From Deltaproteobacteria bacterium (GTDB taxonomy: Bacteria; Desulfobacterota; Desulfobacteria; Desulfobacterales; SURF-15), in contig JAHEHB010000106.1 in NCBI GenBank assembly GCA_024644775.1, positions 1-14,162 of the forward strand: a stretch of DNA of 14,162 nucleotides, in the 5' to 3' direction. Shown piece by piece: positions 1 to 6,764 of the stretch (positions are counted from its first letter, which is position 1; each line of letters opens with the position of its first letter). Under the pieces are notes generated by a model, which saw nothing but the letters and a program-made list of their open reading frames with translations, was not told where the DNA came from and searched no databases. Position numbers and translations under genes: made by a program.

Positions 1-58
1 CGACTCTTTTTTACTCCGGATAATTTCAGTCAATTGGTAGAATTTCCGAGACGTAAAT

Positions 59-712
59 CTATCTGGGCGGGCGGAGCTTGGGGCGATGTTTCGCCTGCAA
101 TTTTCGGTATTTTTCCATCTGCCCTGGGGTTAGAATCGTACCGAGTTGATCCTCAACGGTTTTTTGATGTTTCTGTATTTCACTTCTTAGCGACTTAAAA
201 ATCTGACGCTGTTGTTTCATACTGCTTTCTATGATGGGTAATACCTTAGCTTCTTGTGATTCAGTTAGGCTCAGATGTTTTTTTATATCGGATAAAAGGC
301 GATCTTGAGGTACCGGGCTTAACGGAGGACGCCTATCCTTACGCGTTAGTATACGTTTTTTTAATCGGTTGTAGTGATTATCTAATTTCTGCTTCTGTTC
401 ATCGCTCAGTACCTCTTTGAGTTGGCCAATGGTTTCGTCAAAGAGACTCTGAAATTCCGGCTGATATTTCTGTCTGAATACCGTCCATTTCGTTAGCGAT
501 TGATACAGTATTTTCTCAAAATCTGCTTTCTGGGAATCTGAAAGATCAAGCCTTTCAGAGAGTCTTCTTAAGATTCTTGGTGCCGGGGGGCCATCGGCTC
601 CTAGGAACTTGGTGATTTTGTGCTTCGTATAAACCCGGGTTCCAAACGCTCCCAAAGAAATCCCTAAAAGAAAAATTAGGGAAACACCGATAATTAATTT
701 TAACTTATTCAT
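59..712 (-). CDS. Membrane-anchored periplasmic LTxxQ (Spy/CpxP/Metal_resist-like) protein with tandem duplication
   Basis: This 217-residue protein starts with a hydrophobic segment (residues 5-24) that is either a signal peptide or an N-terminal anchor; the rest is a highly charged, helical, periplasmic part. Four LTxxQ-type motifs are visible: LSDSQ 57-61, LSDEQ 102-106, LTESQ 149-153 and LTPGQ 194-198. Spacing within each pair is 45 residues and the pairs are offset by exactly 92, so the chain is two Spy/CpxP-like units in tandem. Spy, CpxP, ZraP and CnrX relatives normally carry one pair per chain and work as dimers. The gene is last of a unit with a sigma factor and a one-TM protein, so a periplasmic sensor role like CnrX is plausible. 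Histidines are few (about five), so metal binding is not shown. GGAG lies 9 nt before the ATG; the gene begins 15 nt after the previous stop. Confidence 0.8.
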   Translation of the reverse strand: MNKLKLIIGVSLIFLLGISLGAFGTRVYTKHKITKFLGADGPPAPRILRRLSERLDLSDSQKADFEKILYQSLTKWTVFRQKYQPEFQSLFDETIGQLKEVLSDEQKQKLDNHYNRLKKRILTRKDRRPPLSPVPQDRLLSDIKKHLSLTESQEAKVLPIIESSMKQQRQIFKSLRSEIQKHQKTVEDQLGTILTPGQMEKYRKLQAKHRPKLRPPR

Positions 713-727
713 AATCTATTTCTCCAT

Positions 728-1060
728 TTAGACCCCGGACAGTTCGATAACACTAAAACCCATTGGATCATCAAAAACAAAGGCGGCCATTTCATATTCA
801 GAGGTTACATCCATTTGAAAGGCCCAGATTGTTAACACGATTATCAGAAGGCAGGTGACCGGTGCAAGACGCCATGCGACTCGTTGAAATCGCAGTAATA
901 AATCCTTTTTATCATTCAACGGCCCATATTGTCTGATTTGACGCATCACATTTGCCTGCCAAACTTCGTCGAGCTTATCAGAATCAATGTTGTCTTTTTC
1001 CCCATAGGCTTTTCGAAATATGGGCTCTAGTTTACGGAGTTTCCCTGTAAATAACCGCAT
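728..1060 (-). CDS. Small single-TM protein, probable anti-sigma factor
   Basis: The reading frame is open further upstream, but the ATG at 1060 is preferred. It gives 110 residues, is preceded by GAGGAG at about 8 nt, and follows the sigma-factor stop (1077-1079) by 16 nt; a longer start would overlap the sigma gene by about 60 nt. Residues 1-60 are charged and presumably cytoplasmic, with a W-x4-M-x2-I-R stretch at 34-42. Residues 63-82 form one clear transmembrane helix, followed by a short periplasmic tail. An ECF sigma gene followed by a one-TM protein and then a periplasmic LTxxQ protein matches the CnrH/CnrY/CnrX type, in which the short membrane protein holds the sigma factor inactive. 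No specific family signature is recognised, so anti-sigma activity is inferred from position and topology. Confidence 0.72.
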   Translation of the reverse strand: MRLFTGKLRKLEPIFRKAYGEKDNIDSDKLDEVWQANVMRQIRQYGPLNDKKDLLLRFQRVAWRLAPVTCLLIIVLTIWAFQMDVTSEYEMAAFVFDDPMGFSVIELSGV

Positions 1061-1076
1061 CGGTTTTTCTCCTCTA

Positions 1077-1655
1077 TTACGTTTCCAATAACTTTTGCAG
1101 TTTTTTTCGAGATCGATACGATCGTACTTTGACATTGGCGATGCTCCAACCTAAGAGCTGAGAAGTTTCTTTTAAAGATAGTCCTTCCAGATAAACCATT
1201 TCGATAATCATTCTATCTTCTGCAGACAATTTACCCAATGCCCACGCCAATACCTCTTTAGCTTCTTTTTGAGAACGCTGATCATTAAACGCTTCATTCG
1301 ATTGATTCGCCATAACCCTATCCAGCCAATCCTGGTGGTTTTCGGAAAGCGTACTCACAGGTTTTTCTCGGCTCCTGTAACGTTTCCTCCAAAAATCATA
1401 ACAGGTTCTTAGCGCGATTGCTGACAACCATTGTTTGAAACTCCCTCGCGCTTTGAAGGTTGGCAAGGATTTATAGGCTCTGATAAAAACCTCTTGTGAA
1501 ATATCCTCAAGTTCACTGGATGGCACATGCCTGTTTACGACTTTTAAAATATGGGCTTTGTATCTTTTCAGCAGAATTTCGAAACCATTAACATCCCCCT
1601 CAACGACCCGATGAATGATTTCAACATCACTAACGCTGCTTGAATCCAAATTCAT
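1077..1655 (-). CDS. ECF-type RNA polymerase sigma-70 factor
   Basis: This 192-residue protein has the two-domain layout of ECF (group 4) sigma factors. Region 2 (about 22-93) contains the core-binding stretch ELEDISQEVFIRAYKSL and the FKQWLSAIALRTCYDFWRK segment that contacts the -10 element. After a linker, region 4 (about 133-188) contains LSAEDRMIIEMVYLEGLSLKE and the helix-turn-helix around GWSIANVKVRSYRSRKKL, which binds -35 DNA. There is no sigma-1.1 or region 3. The length is normal for the class. The gene is followed within 17 nt by the anti-sigma candidate and then the LTxxQ sensor, so it probably answers an envelope or metal signal. Its target promoters cannot be assigned here, although autoregulation of this operon is common for the class. 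Confidence 0.93.
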   Translation of the reverse strand: MNLDSSSVSDVEIIHRVVEGDVNGFEILLKRYKAHILKVVNRHVPSSELEDISQEVFIRAYKSLPTFKARGSFKQWLSAIALRTCYDFWRKRYRSREKPVSTLSENHQDWLDRVMANQSNEAFNDQRSQKEAKEVLAWALGKLSAEDRMIIEMVYLEGLSLKETSQLLGWSIANVKVRSYRSRKKLQKLLET

Positions 1656-1726
1656 GTACAGAACCTATTAATCCCCGAACCTACCTTCAAGCGGATTTCA
1701 GGGAAAACGCTGTATCCCAATATTCG

Positions 1727-1758
1727 TGGGTCAGAAATGTAGACACACTTCTGACCCA
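1727..1758. repeat. Perfect 10-bp inverted repeat (hairpin) between the Spy-like and sigma genes
   Basis: The arms TGGGTCAGAA (1727-1736) and TTCTGACCCA (1749-1758) are exact reverse complements separated by 12 nt. It lies in the 125-bp gap between the Spy-like gene and the sigma gene. No T-run follows in either direction, so a classical terminator is unlikely. It could be an mRNA-processing or attenuation hairpin that lowers sigma expression relative to the Spy-like protein, an operator, or a REP-like or transposon-end relic (GGGTCAGA-type ends are frequent in such repeats). Confidence 0.6.
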
Positions 1759-1780
1759 TTTATGTAATTTAATCCGTCTT

Positions 1781-2257
1781 CTATTGCTCCCAATTGTCAA
1801 AGCGGTTTTTAAACTTTTCTATTCTCTGGGATCGTCGTTCCTCTAACAACTCTATTTGTTCAGGGGTAAGCACCGTCTTCATTTCAGCCATCATTTTGGC
1901 TCTCGACACCAGCATCTCTTCTTTGATAGATGATATCTGGCGGTGAGCGTTCCGAATGGCGTCTTCGTTAAATTCTTCTGTGTGTAACGCGTCAGCAAGG
2001 GTTTTTTTTGCATCAAAAAGGCTATTTTTCGTACGTTGCCTTTGATCCTGGTATTTTTCAATAATCTCCATTATTTTTGATTTTTGATCATCCGCCAAGT
2101 CGAGCGCTATCAGAGTCTTTAACCCCATCAATCCTCTGCCTACTGGTGCCATCGGGTGTTTTCGTCCAAAATATCGGGCGTCTACAGTGCCTGCAACAGT
2201 AATAGTGATCAAAAGAAATAGAAGCCCCATCCCCATTCGTTTCGATTTAATTCTCAT
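1781..2257 (-). CDS. Periplasmic Spy/CpxP-family protein
   Basis: This 158-residue protein has an N-terminal signal sequence: a basic start, a hydrophobic core at about 9-22, and likely cleavage near VDA at 25-27. The mature part is helical and charged, with the two family motifs LADDQ (54-58) and LTPEQ (130-134), the usual single pair of a Spy/CpxP/ZraP chain. These proteins are periplasmic chaperones or stress adaptors. AGGAG precedes the ATG by about 7 nt. It is the first gene of the minus-strand unit, 125 bp before the ECF sigma gene. A second, duplicated LTxxQ protein lies at the other end of the unit, so the two may share a signal or partner. Metal binding is not evident from the residues. 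Confidence 0.85.
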   Translation of the reverse strand: MRIKSKRMGMGLLFLLITITVAGTVDARYFGRKHPMAPVGRGLMGLKTLIALDLADDQKSKIMEIIEKYQDQRQRTKNSLFDAKKTLADALHTEEFNEDAIRNAHRQISSIKEEMLVSRAKMMAEMKTVLTPEQIELLEERRSQRIEKFKNRFDNWEQ

Positions 2258-2313
2258 ATTTTTCTCCTTTCTAGTTTTGATCGATTTTTCATTTTTTCAC
2301 GACGTTCAGTTTA

Positions 2314-2350
2314 ATCGGTTTCTCGGTTTACCGGTTTCGAGGAATTCCTC
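2314..2350. promoter_or_regulatory. Period-8 repeat array and 12-bp palindrome in the operon upstream region (operator candidate)
   Basis: Three contiguous 8-mers, ATCGGTTT, CTCGGTTT and ACCGGTTT (2314-2337), abut the perfect palindrome GAGGAATTCCTC (2339-2350). They lie 57-93 bp before the Spy-like start, where promoter-proximal binding sites would be expected. A regulatory role is inference from position only. Confidence 0.3.
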
Positions 2351-2464
2351 TTTTGTAAATATAAGTCGCATGTTTATTAAAAGAGGTTACAGAAAACTAA
2401 ATGAGCAGTATCGTGAGAAACTCAAAGACGCTGAACAAGATGAAAATTACAATATTCAGACCTC

Positions 2465-2590
2465 GTTGATTAGTTGAATTATTTTCATCAATTCAGTATG
2501 TTAAGATTTCTAAAAGGCCAGGTGTCCAATTATTTAGCAAATAGCGGATAAATTAATATTTGCAACCACTTAACCAGTCAACTAATCAAC
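2465..2590. repeat. 13-bp perfect inverted repeat, arms 100 bp apart
   Basis: GTTGATTAGTTGA (2465-2477) and TCAACTAATCAAC (2578-2590) are exact reverse complements. The right arm lies inside a period-8 series of AACNNNNN units (2564-2595). It may mark the ends of a small palindromic element or be a by-product of low-complexity DNA. Confidence 0.45.
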
Positions 2591-2629
2591 CGATTAACTT
2601 CGTGGTTCATTTAACGACCTGTTTGGTTC

Positions 2630-2679
2630 CCCGTAAAAACGGGATTTTCGCCTTGCTCCAACCGGCTCGTCCGGGTTGG
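2630..2679 (-). terminator. Two hairpins just after the last gene of the catabolic cluster (possible transcript end)
   Basis: Immediately after the stop of the Gfo/Idh gene (2681) there is a stem CCAACCGG (2658-2665) pairing with CC and GGTTGG (2671-2679, one bulged G) around a 5-nt loop. A second small stem CCCGT/ACGGG lies at 2630-2643. Neither is followed on the minus strand by a strong U-run, so an intrinsic terminator is only weakly supported. A 3'-end stabilising structure is equally possible. Confidence 0.35.
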
Positions 2680-2680
2680 G

Positions 2681-3754
2681 CTATAGCTTGACATGTTTTC
2701 CGCTTTCAGCGGAGCGGTACGCTGCTTCTATGATTTGAAGGTCCTTCATGGCATCTTGTGCCGTAGCTGGTGGATTTTTTCCGGTCTGAACAGCTTCGAT
2801 AAACTTTCTGAGCAGCTCTATTCCAAAAGATCCGCAGTAAGCGTCCGACTCCGGGATTTGATAGCCTAACTCCTGGCGCGGTTTTAATCGAAAATCAGGG
2901 TGAACGCTTTCCATGGATATTTTATTGGAACCGCTCATGGGCTGGCTCCAGATAAAGTTTCCTGATTTTCCGTATATGGCGATATAACTGTCTTTGACGC
3001 CCTCTTTATAGCCACTTTTACTGATCGGAAGCACATATGCGGTATGAAGTGTTACCAATGTTCCCTTCTGAAATCTCAGATGAACGATGGCGATTTCTTC
3101 AACATCAGCGGGCCCCCCACTGTAATTTCCAGTAAAAGCCGAAACCATTTCCACCTCATCCTGAAGGAGGAATCGGAACAGGTCGATCCAGTGACAACCT
3201 AACCAGGATAAGATTCCTCCCCCAGCGATATCCTTTTTAAAGAGCCACAGCCCAGGATCACGAAATTGGACCTGAGAGGTCAACAATCGGGCTTCGATGT
3301 CGACGATTTCACCCACATACCCTGCTTCTATATATTGTCGGATATCAAGGCAGACAGGGTGGCAACGCCAAGGATAATAGACGCCAAAACGTCTGTTCTT
3401 TTTATCAGCCGTCTCGATCAATGACTGAAACGCTTCTGCACGGGTTGCAGCGGGCTTTTCCATCAGGACGTGTTTTCCAGCATTGAGGGCCTCGAAGGCG
3501 ATTTTTGGACAATCGCGGTTTGGAAGGGTAATCAGGACGATTTCGAAATCGGTGCGTTTCAGGAGAGCCGTCAAATCACCGATGGGTTCATGCACTTTAT
3601 GCGGCATCTCTTGAGCCAACTTTAATGCAGCCTTGTGAGAAGCGTCCCAAATGAGAACCTCTTCGATTTCATCCATGACTTCACAGGTGCGGAGGTGAAA
3701 GGATGAGTGGGGATGTGAGGTCCCGAGAAGGGCGATTTTTAATTTTTCCATCAT
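2681..3754 (-). CDS. Gfo/Idh/MocA-family NAD(P)-dependent oxidoreductase
   Basis: This 357-residue protein begins with a Rossmann strand and a glycine-containing loop, IALLGTSHPH (7-16). It has the family EKP motif (99-101), whose lysine contacts substrate and cofactor, and the C-terminal signature GGGILSWLGCHWID (178-191). In many relatives the latter reads with an Asp four residues before the His; here that position is Trp184, with His188 and Asp191 kept, a variant that may change proton relay or substrate. Members oxidise or reduce polyols, sugars and related ring compounds using NAD(P). It follows the FAH-family gene by 23 nt and is the last gene of the cluster. The first two codons are both ATG and no good ribosome site is seen, so translation may be coupled to the upstream gene. 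Confidence 0.87.
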   Translation of the reverse strand: MMEKLKIALLGTSHPHSSFHLRTCEVMDEIEEVLIWDASHKAALKLAQEMPHKVHEPIGDLTALLKRTDFEIVLITLPNRDCPKIAFEALNAGKHVLMEKPAATRAEAFQSLIETADKKNRRFGVYYPWRCHPVCLDIRQYIEAGYVGEIVDIEARLLTSQVQFRDPGLWLFKKDIAGGGILSWLGCHWIDLFRFLLQDEVEMVSAFTGNYSGGPADVEEIAIVHLRFQKGTLVTLHTAYVLPISKSGYKEGVKDSYIAIYGKSGNFIWSQPMSGSNKISMESVHPDFRLKPRQELGYQIPESDAYCGSFGIELLRKFIEAVQTGKNPPATAQDAMKDLQIIEAAYRSAESGKHVKL

Positions 3755-3777
3755 ATGATTTAGCGAAGCATTTTGTA

Positions 3778-4770
3778 CTAAGCAACCTCATCCTTTACCG
3801 GATTGGTAAGTCGGCCGATCTTTTCGATCTCAATTTCAACGACATCACCATTTTTAAGCTTTTCGCCTTTAGGAAATCCCACCCCGGATGGTGTGCCGGT
3901 GGCAATGATATCCCCAGGCTCAAGGGTAACCACTTTAGAGAGGTACTCGATGAGTGTGACCACAGAATCAATCATATAGCGTGTATTTGAATTCTGTTTC
4001 TGCTGCCCGTTCACCCAAAGGGCGATGTTGAGATTCTGTGGATCTCCGATCTCATCGCTTGTAACCAAGTAGGGTCCGGTGGGTGCGAATGAGTCGACCC
4101 ATTTCCCGTTAAGCCACGCAAAAAATTTGTCCCTCTCTGTTGCGACGGTTCGGTTTTCAATCGTTAGATCTCGCTCTGATACATCATTAAAAATCGTGTA
4201 TCCGGCAACATATTCGAGAGCCTTTCCAGCAGGGATGTACTTACCCCGTTTTCCGATGACAACCGCCAATTCGGCTTCCCAATCAATGCTGGTAGCATTT
4301 TTGGAGATTAGGATAGGATCCTCCGGGCCGATCACCGTATTGCTTGTGGGTTTAATAAATATACGGGGTATCCCCATCTCTTTGTGTTTTAAATCTTCCC
4401 GCTCGGATTCCTCGATATGTTCTTTGTAATTTTCAGCCACACAAAATACTTTCCTAGGGCGCGGAATCGGCGATAGAAGCTTTACCGTATCACTGGGGAA
4501 AACACCATATTGTTTTGCTTTGGCATCAACGGAACTATTGATGCCCTTTTCCTTTATCTTACTCAAAACCCACGCTGCGGCTTTGACCCCATTTTCCTCA
4601 AGGTCAATTAGGGAAAGCAGATCCGGCGGGAATTTATTTCCCTCGATAAAGGGGCAATGTTCTCCATCTTTTTGTAATGCCCCGGCGCATTGGGAAAGAT
4701 TAAAGGTGTTTGCACCCTCCAAAACGCCGTAGCTGGTGTTGCTTTCATGGATAAAGGTAACTAGTTTCAT
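3778..4770 (-). CDS. Fumarylacetoacetate hydrolase (FAH) family protein
   Basis: This 330-residue protein has the FAH fold in its C-terminal two thirds. The divalent-metal ligands are visible in DWEAELAVVIGK (E165, E167) and IFNDVSERDL (D196). The substrate-loop motif GTPSGVG lies at 292-298, followed by LKNGDVVEIEIEKIGRLTNPV, the usual end of the family. The region that often reads GLNYxDH is VAENYKEH (111-118). Members cleave C-C bonds of beta-diketo acids or act as decarboxylases, hydratases or lyases on oxo-acids, commonly at the end of ring-cleavage pathways. GGAGG precedes the ATG by about 6 nt. The gene lies downstream of the ABC ATPase, from which a MITE-like insertion now separates it. 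The exact substrate is not predictable. Confidence 0.9.
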   Translation of the reverse strand: MKLVTFIHESNTSYGVLEGANTFNLSQCAGALQKDGEHCPFIEGNKFPPDLLSLIDLEENGVKAAAWVLSKIKEKGINSSVDAKAKQYGVFPSDTVKLLSPIPRPRKVFCVAENYKEHIEESEREDLKHKEMGIPRIFIKPTSNTVIGPEDPILISKNATSIDWEAELAVVIGKRGKYIPAGKALEYVAGYTIFNDVSERDLTIENRTVATERDKFFAWLNGKWVDSFAPTGPYLVTSDEIGDPQNLNIALWVNGQQKQNSNTRYMIDSVVTLIEYLSKVVTLEPGDIIATGTPSGVGFPKGEKLKNGDVVEIEIEKIGRLTNPVKDEVA

Positions 4771-4787
4771 CGCATTCCTCCATAGTT

Positions 4788-4931
4788 AGTGTCCATCCAG
4801 AAATGGCTAATTTTCGCAATATCGGCGTTGGGCTCCGAATTTTAATCCTCAAAATACTCAATGTATTCCTGTGGTTAAAATCCTCGCCCGCCTTGATCTT
4901 GCAAAAATTTTCTCATCCCTGGACGGACACT
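4788..4931. mobile_element. MITE-like long imperfect palindrome with 4-bp target duplication
   Basis: The element begins AGTGTCC (4788-4794) and ends GGACACT (4925-4931), and is flanked on both sides by AGTT (4784-4787 and 4932-4935). The two halves are reverse complements along most of their length. The outer 12 nt pair with one mismatch, GCAA/TTGC and a TTTTAA-rich block pair further in, and the centre is AATAC-TCAAT-GTATT (4853-4867), matching the midpoint of the ends. There is no ORF inside, so it would be a non-autonomous element. It sits between the ABC ATPase stop (4941) and the FAH gene start (4770). Removing it and one AGTT leaves a gap of about 22 nt, typical of the cluster. The transcript could fold into a hairpin of roughly 70 bp. 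Confidence 0.75.
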
Positions 4932-4940
4932 AGTTACTAG

Positions 4941-5720
4941 TTAATATCTCAGTACACCGTGGGCTAAAAAGATATCGGTAATCATCTTACAGTATTCTGT
5001 GAACTTTTCCGATTCCTGTACCTCGAGATGCCGGGGTCGGGGAAGATCAACCTCCACGGTTTTATGAATTTCTCCGGGTCGCGGCGTCATAACGATGACC
5101 CGGTCTGCTAAAAGTGTTGCTTCGGTGATGCTATGCGTGATGAAAAGCACGGTTTGCTTCTTCTTTAACCATATCTTTTCTATATCGATCCTCATCTGCT
5201 CTCGTGTAAGGGCGTCTAAAGCCCCGAGGGGTTCATCCATGAGAAGTAGCGGCGGCTCATGGATGAGGGCTCGACATATCGAAACCCGCTGGCGCATTCC
5301 TCCCGAAAGCTCAAAGGGGTATTTGTTTTCGAATCCTGAAAGCCCAACGGATTCGAGTAACTCCATGGCTTTGGGCAGATAAACGGATCGGTCCATTTTT
5401 CGCATTTCGATTTGGAGCATTACATTCTGAATCACCGTTCGCCAGTCCAATAGCACATGATCCTGAAAGATAATTCCGATATTCGTATGGGGCCCATCGA
5501 TGGCCTCTCCGTTAATGTTGACAGCACCTTCCGTCTTTGAAAGAAGACCGGCAAGGATAAGGAGCATGGTACTTTTCCCACAGCCACTGGGGCCGAGAAC
5601 GGACACAAATTCTCCTTTGCGAACTGTAAATGATACATCTTTGAGCGCAAGAATTTCCCCATCTTTTGTAAAATATCTCTTAAACAGATGGGAAATGTTA
5701 ATAAAATCATTATTTGCCAT
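4941..5720 (-). CDS. ABC transporter ATP-binding protein, NitT/TauT (SsuB/TauB) type
   Basis: Taken from the ATG at 5720 this is 259 residues, normal for SsuB/TauB ATPases. The frame is open up to 5849, but that would overlap the binding-protein gene by over 100 nt and add an N-terminus foreign to the family. All motifs are present: Walker A GPSGCGKST (43-51), a Q-loop FQDHVLLDW, signature LSGGMRQR, Walker B LLLMDEPLGALD and H-loop FITHS. It energises the inner-membrane permease encoded two genes upstream. Spacing to the binding-protein stop is 13 nt, with a weak AGGA before the start. Family members import sulfonates, nitrate, taurine, pyrimidine precursors and similar small molecules. The ATPase itself does not reveal the substrate. 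Confidence 0.93.
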   Translation of the reverse strand: MANNDFINISHLFKRYFTKDGEILALKDVSFTVRKGEFVSVLGPSGCGKSTMLLILAGLLSKTEGAVNINGEAIDGPHTNIGIIFQDHVLLDWRTVIQNVMLQIEMRKMDRSVYLPKAMELLESVGLSGFENKYPFELSGGMRQRVSICRALIHEPPLLLMDEPLGALDALTREQMRIDIEKIWLKKKQTVLFITHSITEATLLADRVIVMTPRPGEIHKTVEVDLPRPRHLEVQESEKFTEYCKMITDIFLAHGVLRY

Positions 5721-5733
5721 CAATTGCGAGATC

Positions 5734-6735
5734 CTATTTGTGGAACTCATTGGTGAAGAAATGGTCGATGGATTTGTCGGTATTAAGCCCTCGGTATTGA
5801 TTGAGAATGTCAAGGGTAGATTGCCAATGACCGGTATCTCCAGGTCCAATATCGGTTTTTGAATAAAGGAGACTCTGCGTGATTGCCTCCAGGCTTTGGA
5901 GAAGTATTTTTTTATCCCGGGAGTGGTACTTTAGCAGTGCATTCACCGCAGCTTCCGGGTCTTTTACGGAGTCCACCCACCCTTTCGATGTGGCGGCCAC
6001 AAACCTTTTTACCAGATCGGGATTGTTATTTACCATATCGGTGTGTGTGCAGATGGAAAGCCCCACGGTCGGCACACCCAGATCCGCAAACGAAATTGCT
6101 TTGGCTGCAAACCCCTTGTTGCGCATGATAACAGGCTGATCGGTTACCCCGCCCAGTAGGGCATCGGCGCGCCCCTCCATAACAGCTACCGGCTTGGCGG
6201 CAGGATCCATAAACAGCAATTTAATTTTCTTTTCATCTAGATTGTTGGCCTTCACGACGGCCGGGAACATCTGGTGTAAGGAGTCTCCGGCAGTCACCGC
6301 CACTTTTTTCCCCTCTATATCCTTGGCCGTTTTGATATTCGTCTTTTCCAGGAAAACAACCGCCAGATCCGATTTGTTAAGTGTAAAGATACATTTTACC
6401 GGAACTTCCTTAGTGACGGCAATAATCGTCGTTCCCGCATCGGCAAGACCAAAGTCATTGGATTTATTTCCAACAAGTTTAACCGTCGTTCCGGAACCCC
6501 TTCCCTCCTCGATGGTTATGTCTATGCCGTTGTCACTGTAATATCCACGATCCTTGGCGAGAAAAAACGGGGCATGGATCCCTGACCAGTACCAGTTCAT
6601 TCGAATGGACACTTTATCTGCTGCCAAGGCACTGGATGTTATATTCGCAACGAGGAGAGAGCCTACGATTACGAAAAGGGTTATCGAAAAAATGTGAATC
6701 GTTCGTTCGGAAAACTTTTTGCCGTTTGCTTTCAT
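5734..6735 (-). CDS. ABC transporter substrate-binding protein, NMT1/THI5-like (SsuA/ThiY) family
   Basis: This 333-residue exported protein has a long signal peptide (basic n-region, hydrophobic 13-31) with likely cleavage after ALA at 36-38. The mature N-terminus, IRMNWYWSGIHAPFFLAKDRGYY, and the following EEGRGSGTTVKLVGNKSNDFGLADAGT segment are characteristic of NMT1/THI5-like binding proteins such as ThiY and RibY, relatives of SsuA. They bind a small ligand in the periplasm and deliver it to the permease. A strong AAGGAGGG ribosome site precedes the ATG by 5 nt, which fits the usual high expression of binding proteins. It lies between its permease and ATPase genes. The family is often linked to pyrimidine-type ligands, and a PreA-like gene is in the same cluster; that link is suggestive only. 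Confidence 0.92.
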   Translation of the reverse strand: MKANGKKFSERTIHIFSITLFVIVGSLLVANITSSALAADKVSIRMNWYWSGIHAPFFLAKDRGYYSDNGIDITIEEGRGSGTTVKLVGNKSNDFGLADAGTTIIAVTKEVPVKCIFTLNKSDLAVVFLEKTNIKTAKDIEGKKVAVTAGDSLHQMFPAVVKANNLDEKKIKLLFMDPAAKPVAVMEGRADALLGGVTDQPVIMRNKGFAAKAISFADLGVPTVGLSICTHTDMVNNNPDLVKRFVAATSKGWVDSVKDPEAAVNALLKYHSRDKKILLQSLEAITQSLLYSKTDIGPGDTGHWQSTLDILNQYRGLNTDKSIDHFFTNEFHK

Positions 6736-6764
6736 TTTTCCCTCCTTATTTTCAATGATTAAGC

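Larger units (their letters stand above)
2258..2680. other. Repeat-rich intergenic region upstream of the sigma operon
   Basis: No convincing gene is present in these 423 bp. The end nearest 2257 should hold the promoter of the Spy-like/sigma unit, but no clear sigma-70 or ECF consensus pair was found. It does hold a perfect 12-bp palindrome GAGGAATTCCTC (2339-2350), three 8-bp near-repeats of the form NNCGGTTT (2314-2337), a 13-bp inverted repeat (2465-2477 with 2578-2590) and a second period-8 series, AACCACTT, AACCAGTC, AACTAATC, AACCGATT (2564-2595). Two short hairpins lie at the left end of region 2. An open frame on the plus strand (2187-2477) has no ribosome site or family resemblance. 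Confidence 0.6.

Noticed and set aside
1061..1135. 25-codon upstream extension of the anti-sigma candidate
   Set aside because: It would overlap the end of the sigma gene by about 60 nt; the ATG at 1060 has a GAGGAG ribosome site at the right distance.
2187..2477. Plus-strand 96-codon open frame over the intergenic region
   Set aside because: It begins inside the Spy-like gene on the opposite strand, has no ribosome site and no family resemblance, and its second half is low-complexity repeat DNA.
5721..5849. N-terminal extension of the ABC ATPase by 43 residues
   Set aside because: It overlaps the binding-protein gene and adds residues absent from the family; the ATG at 5720 gives the usual length.
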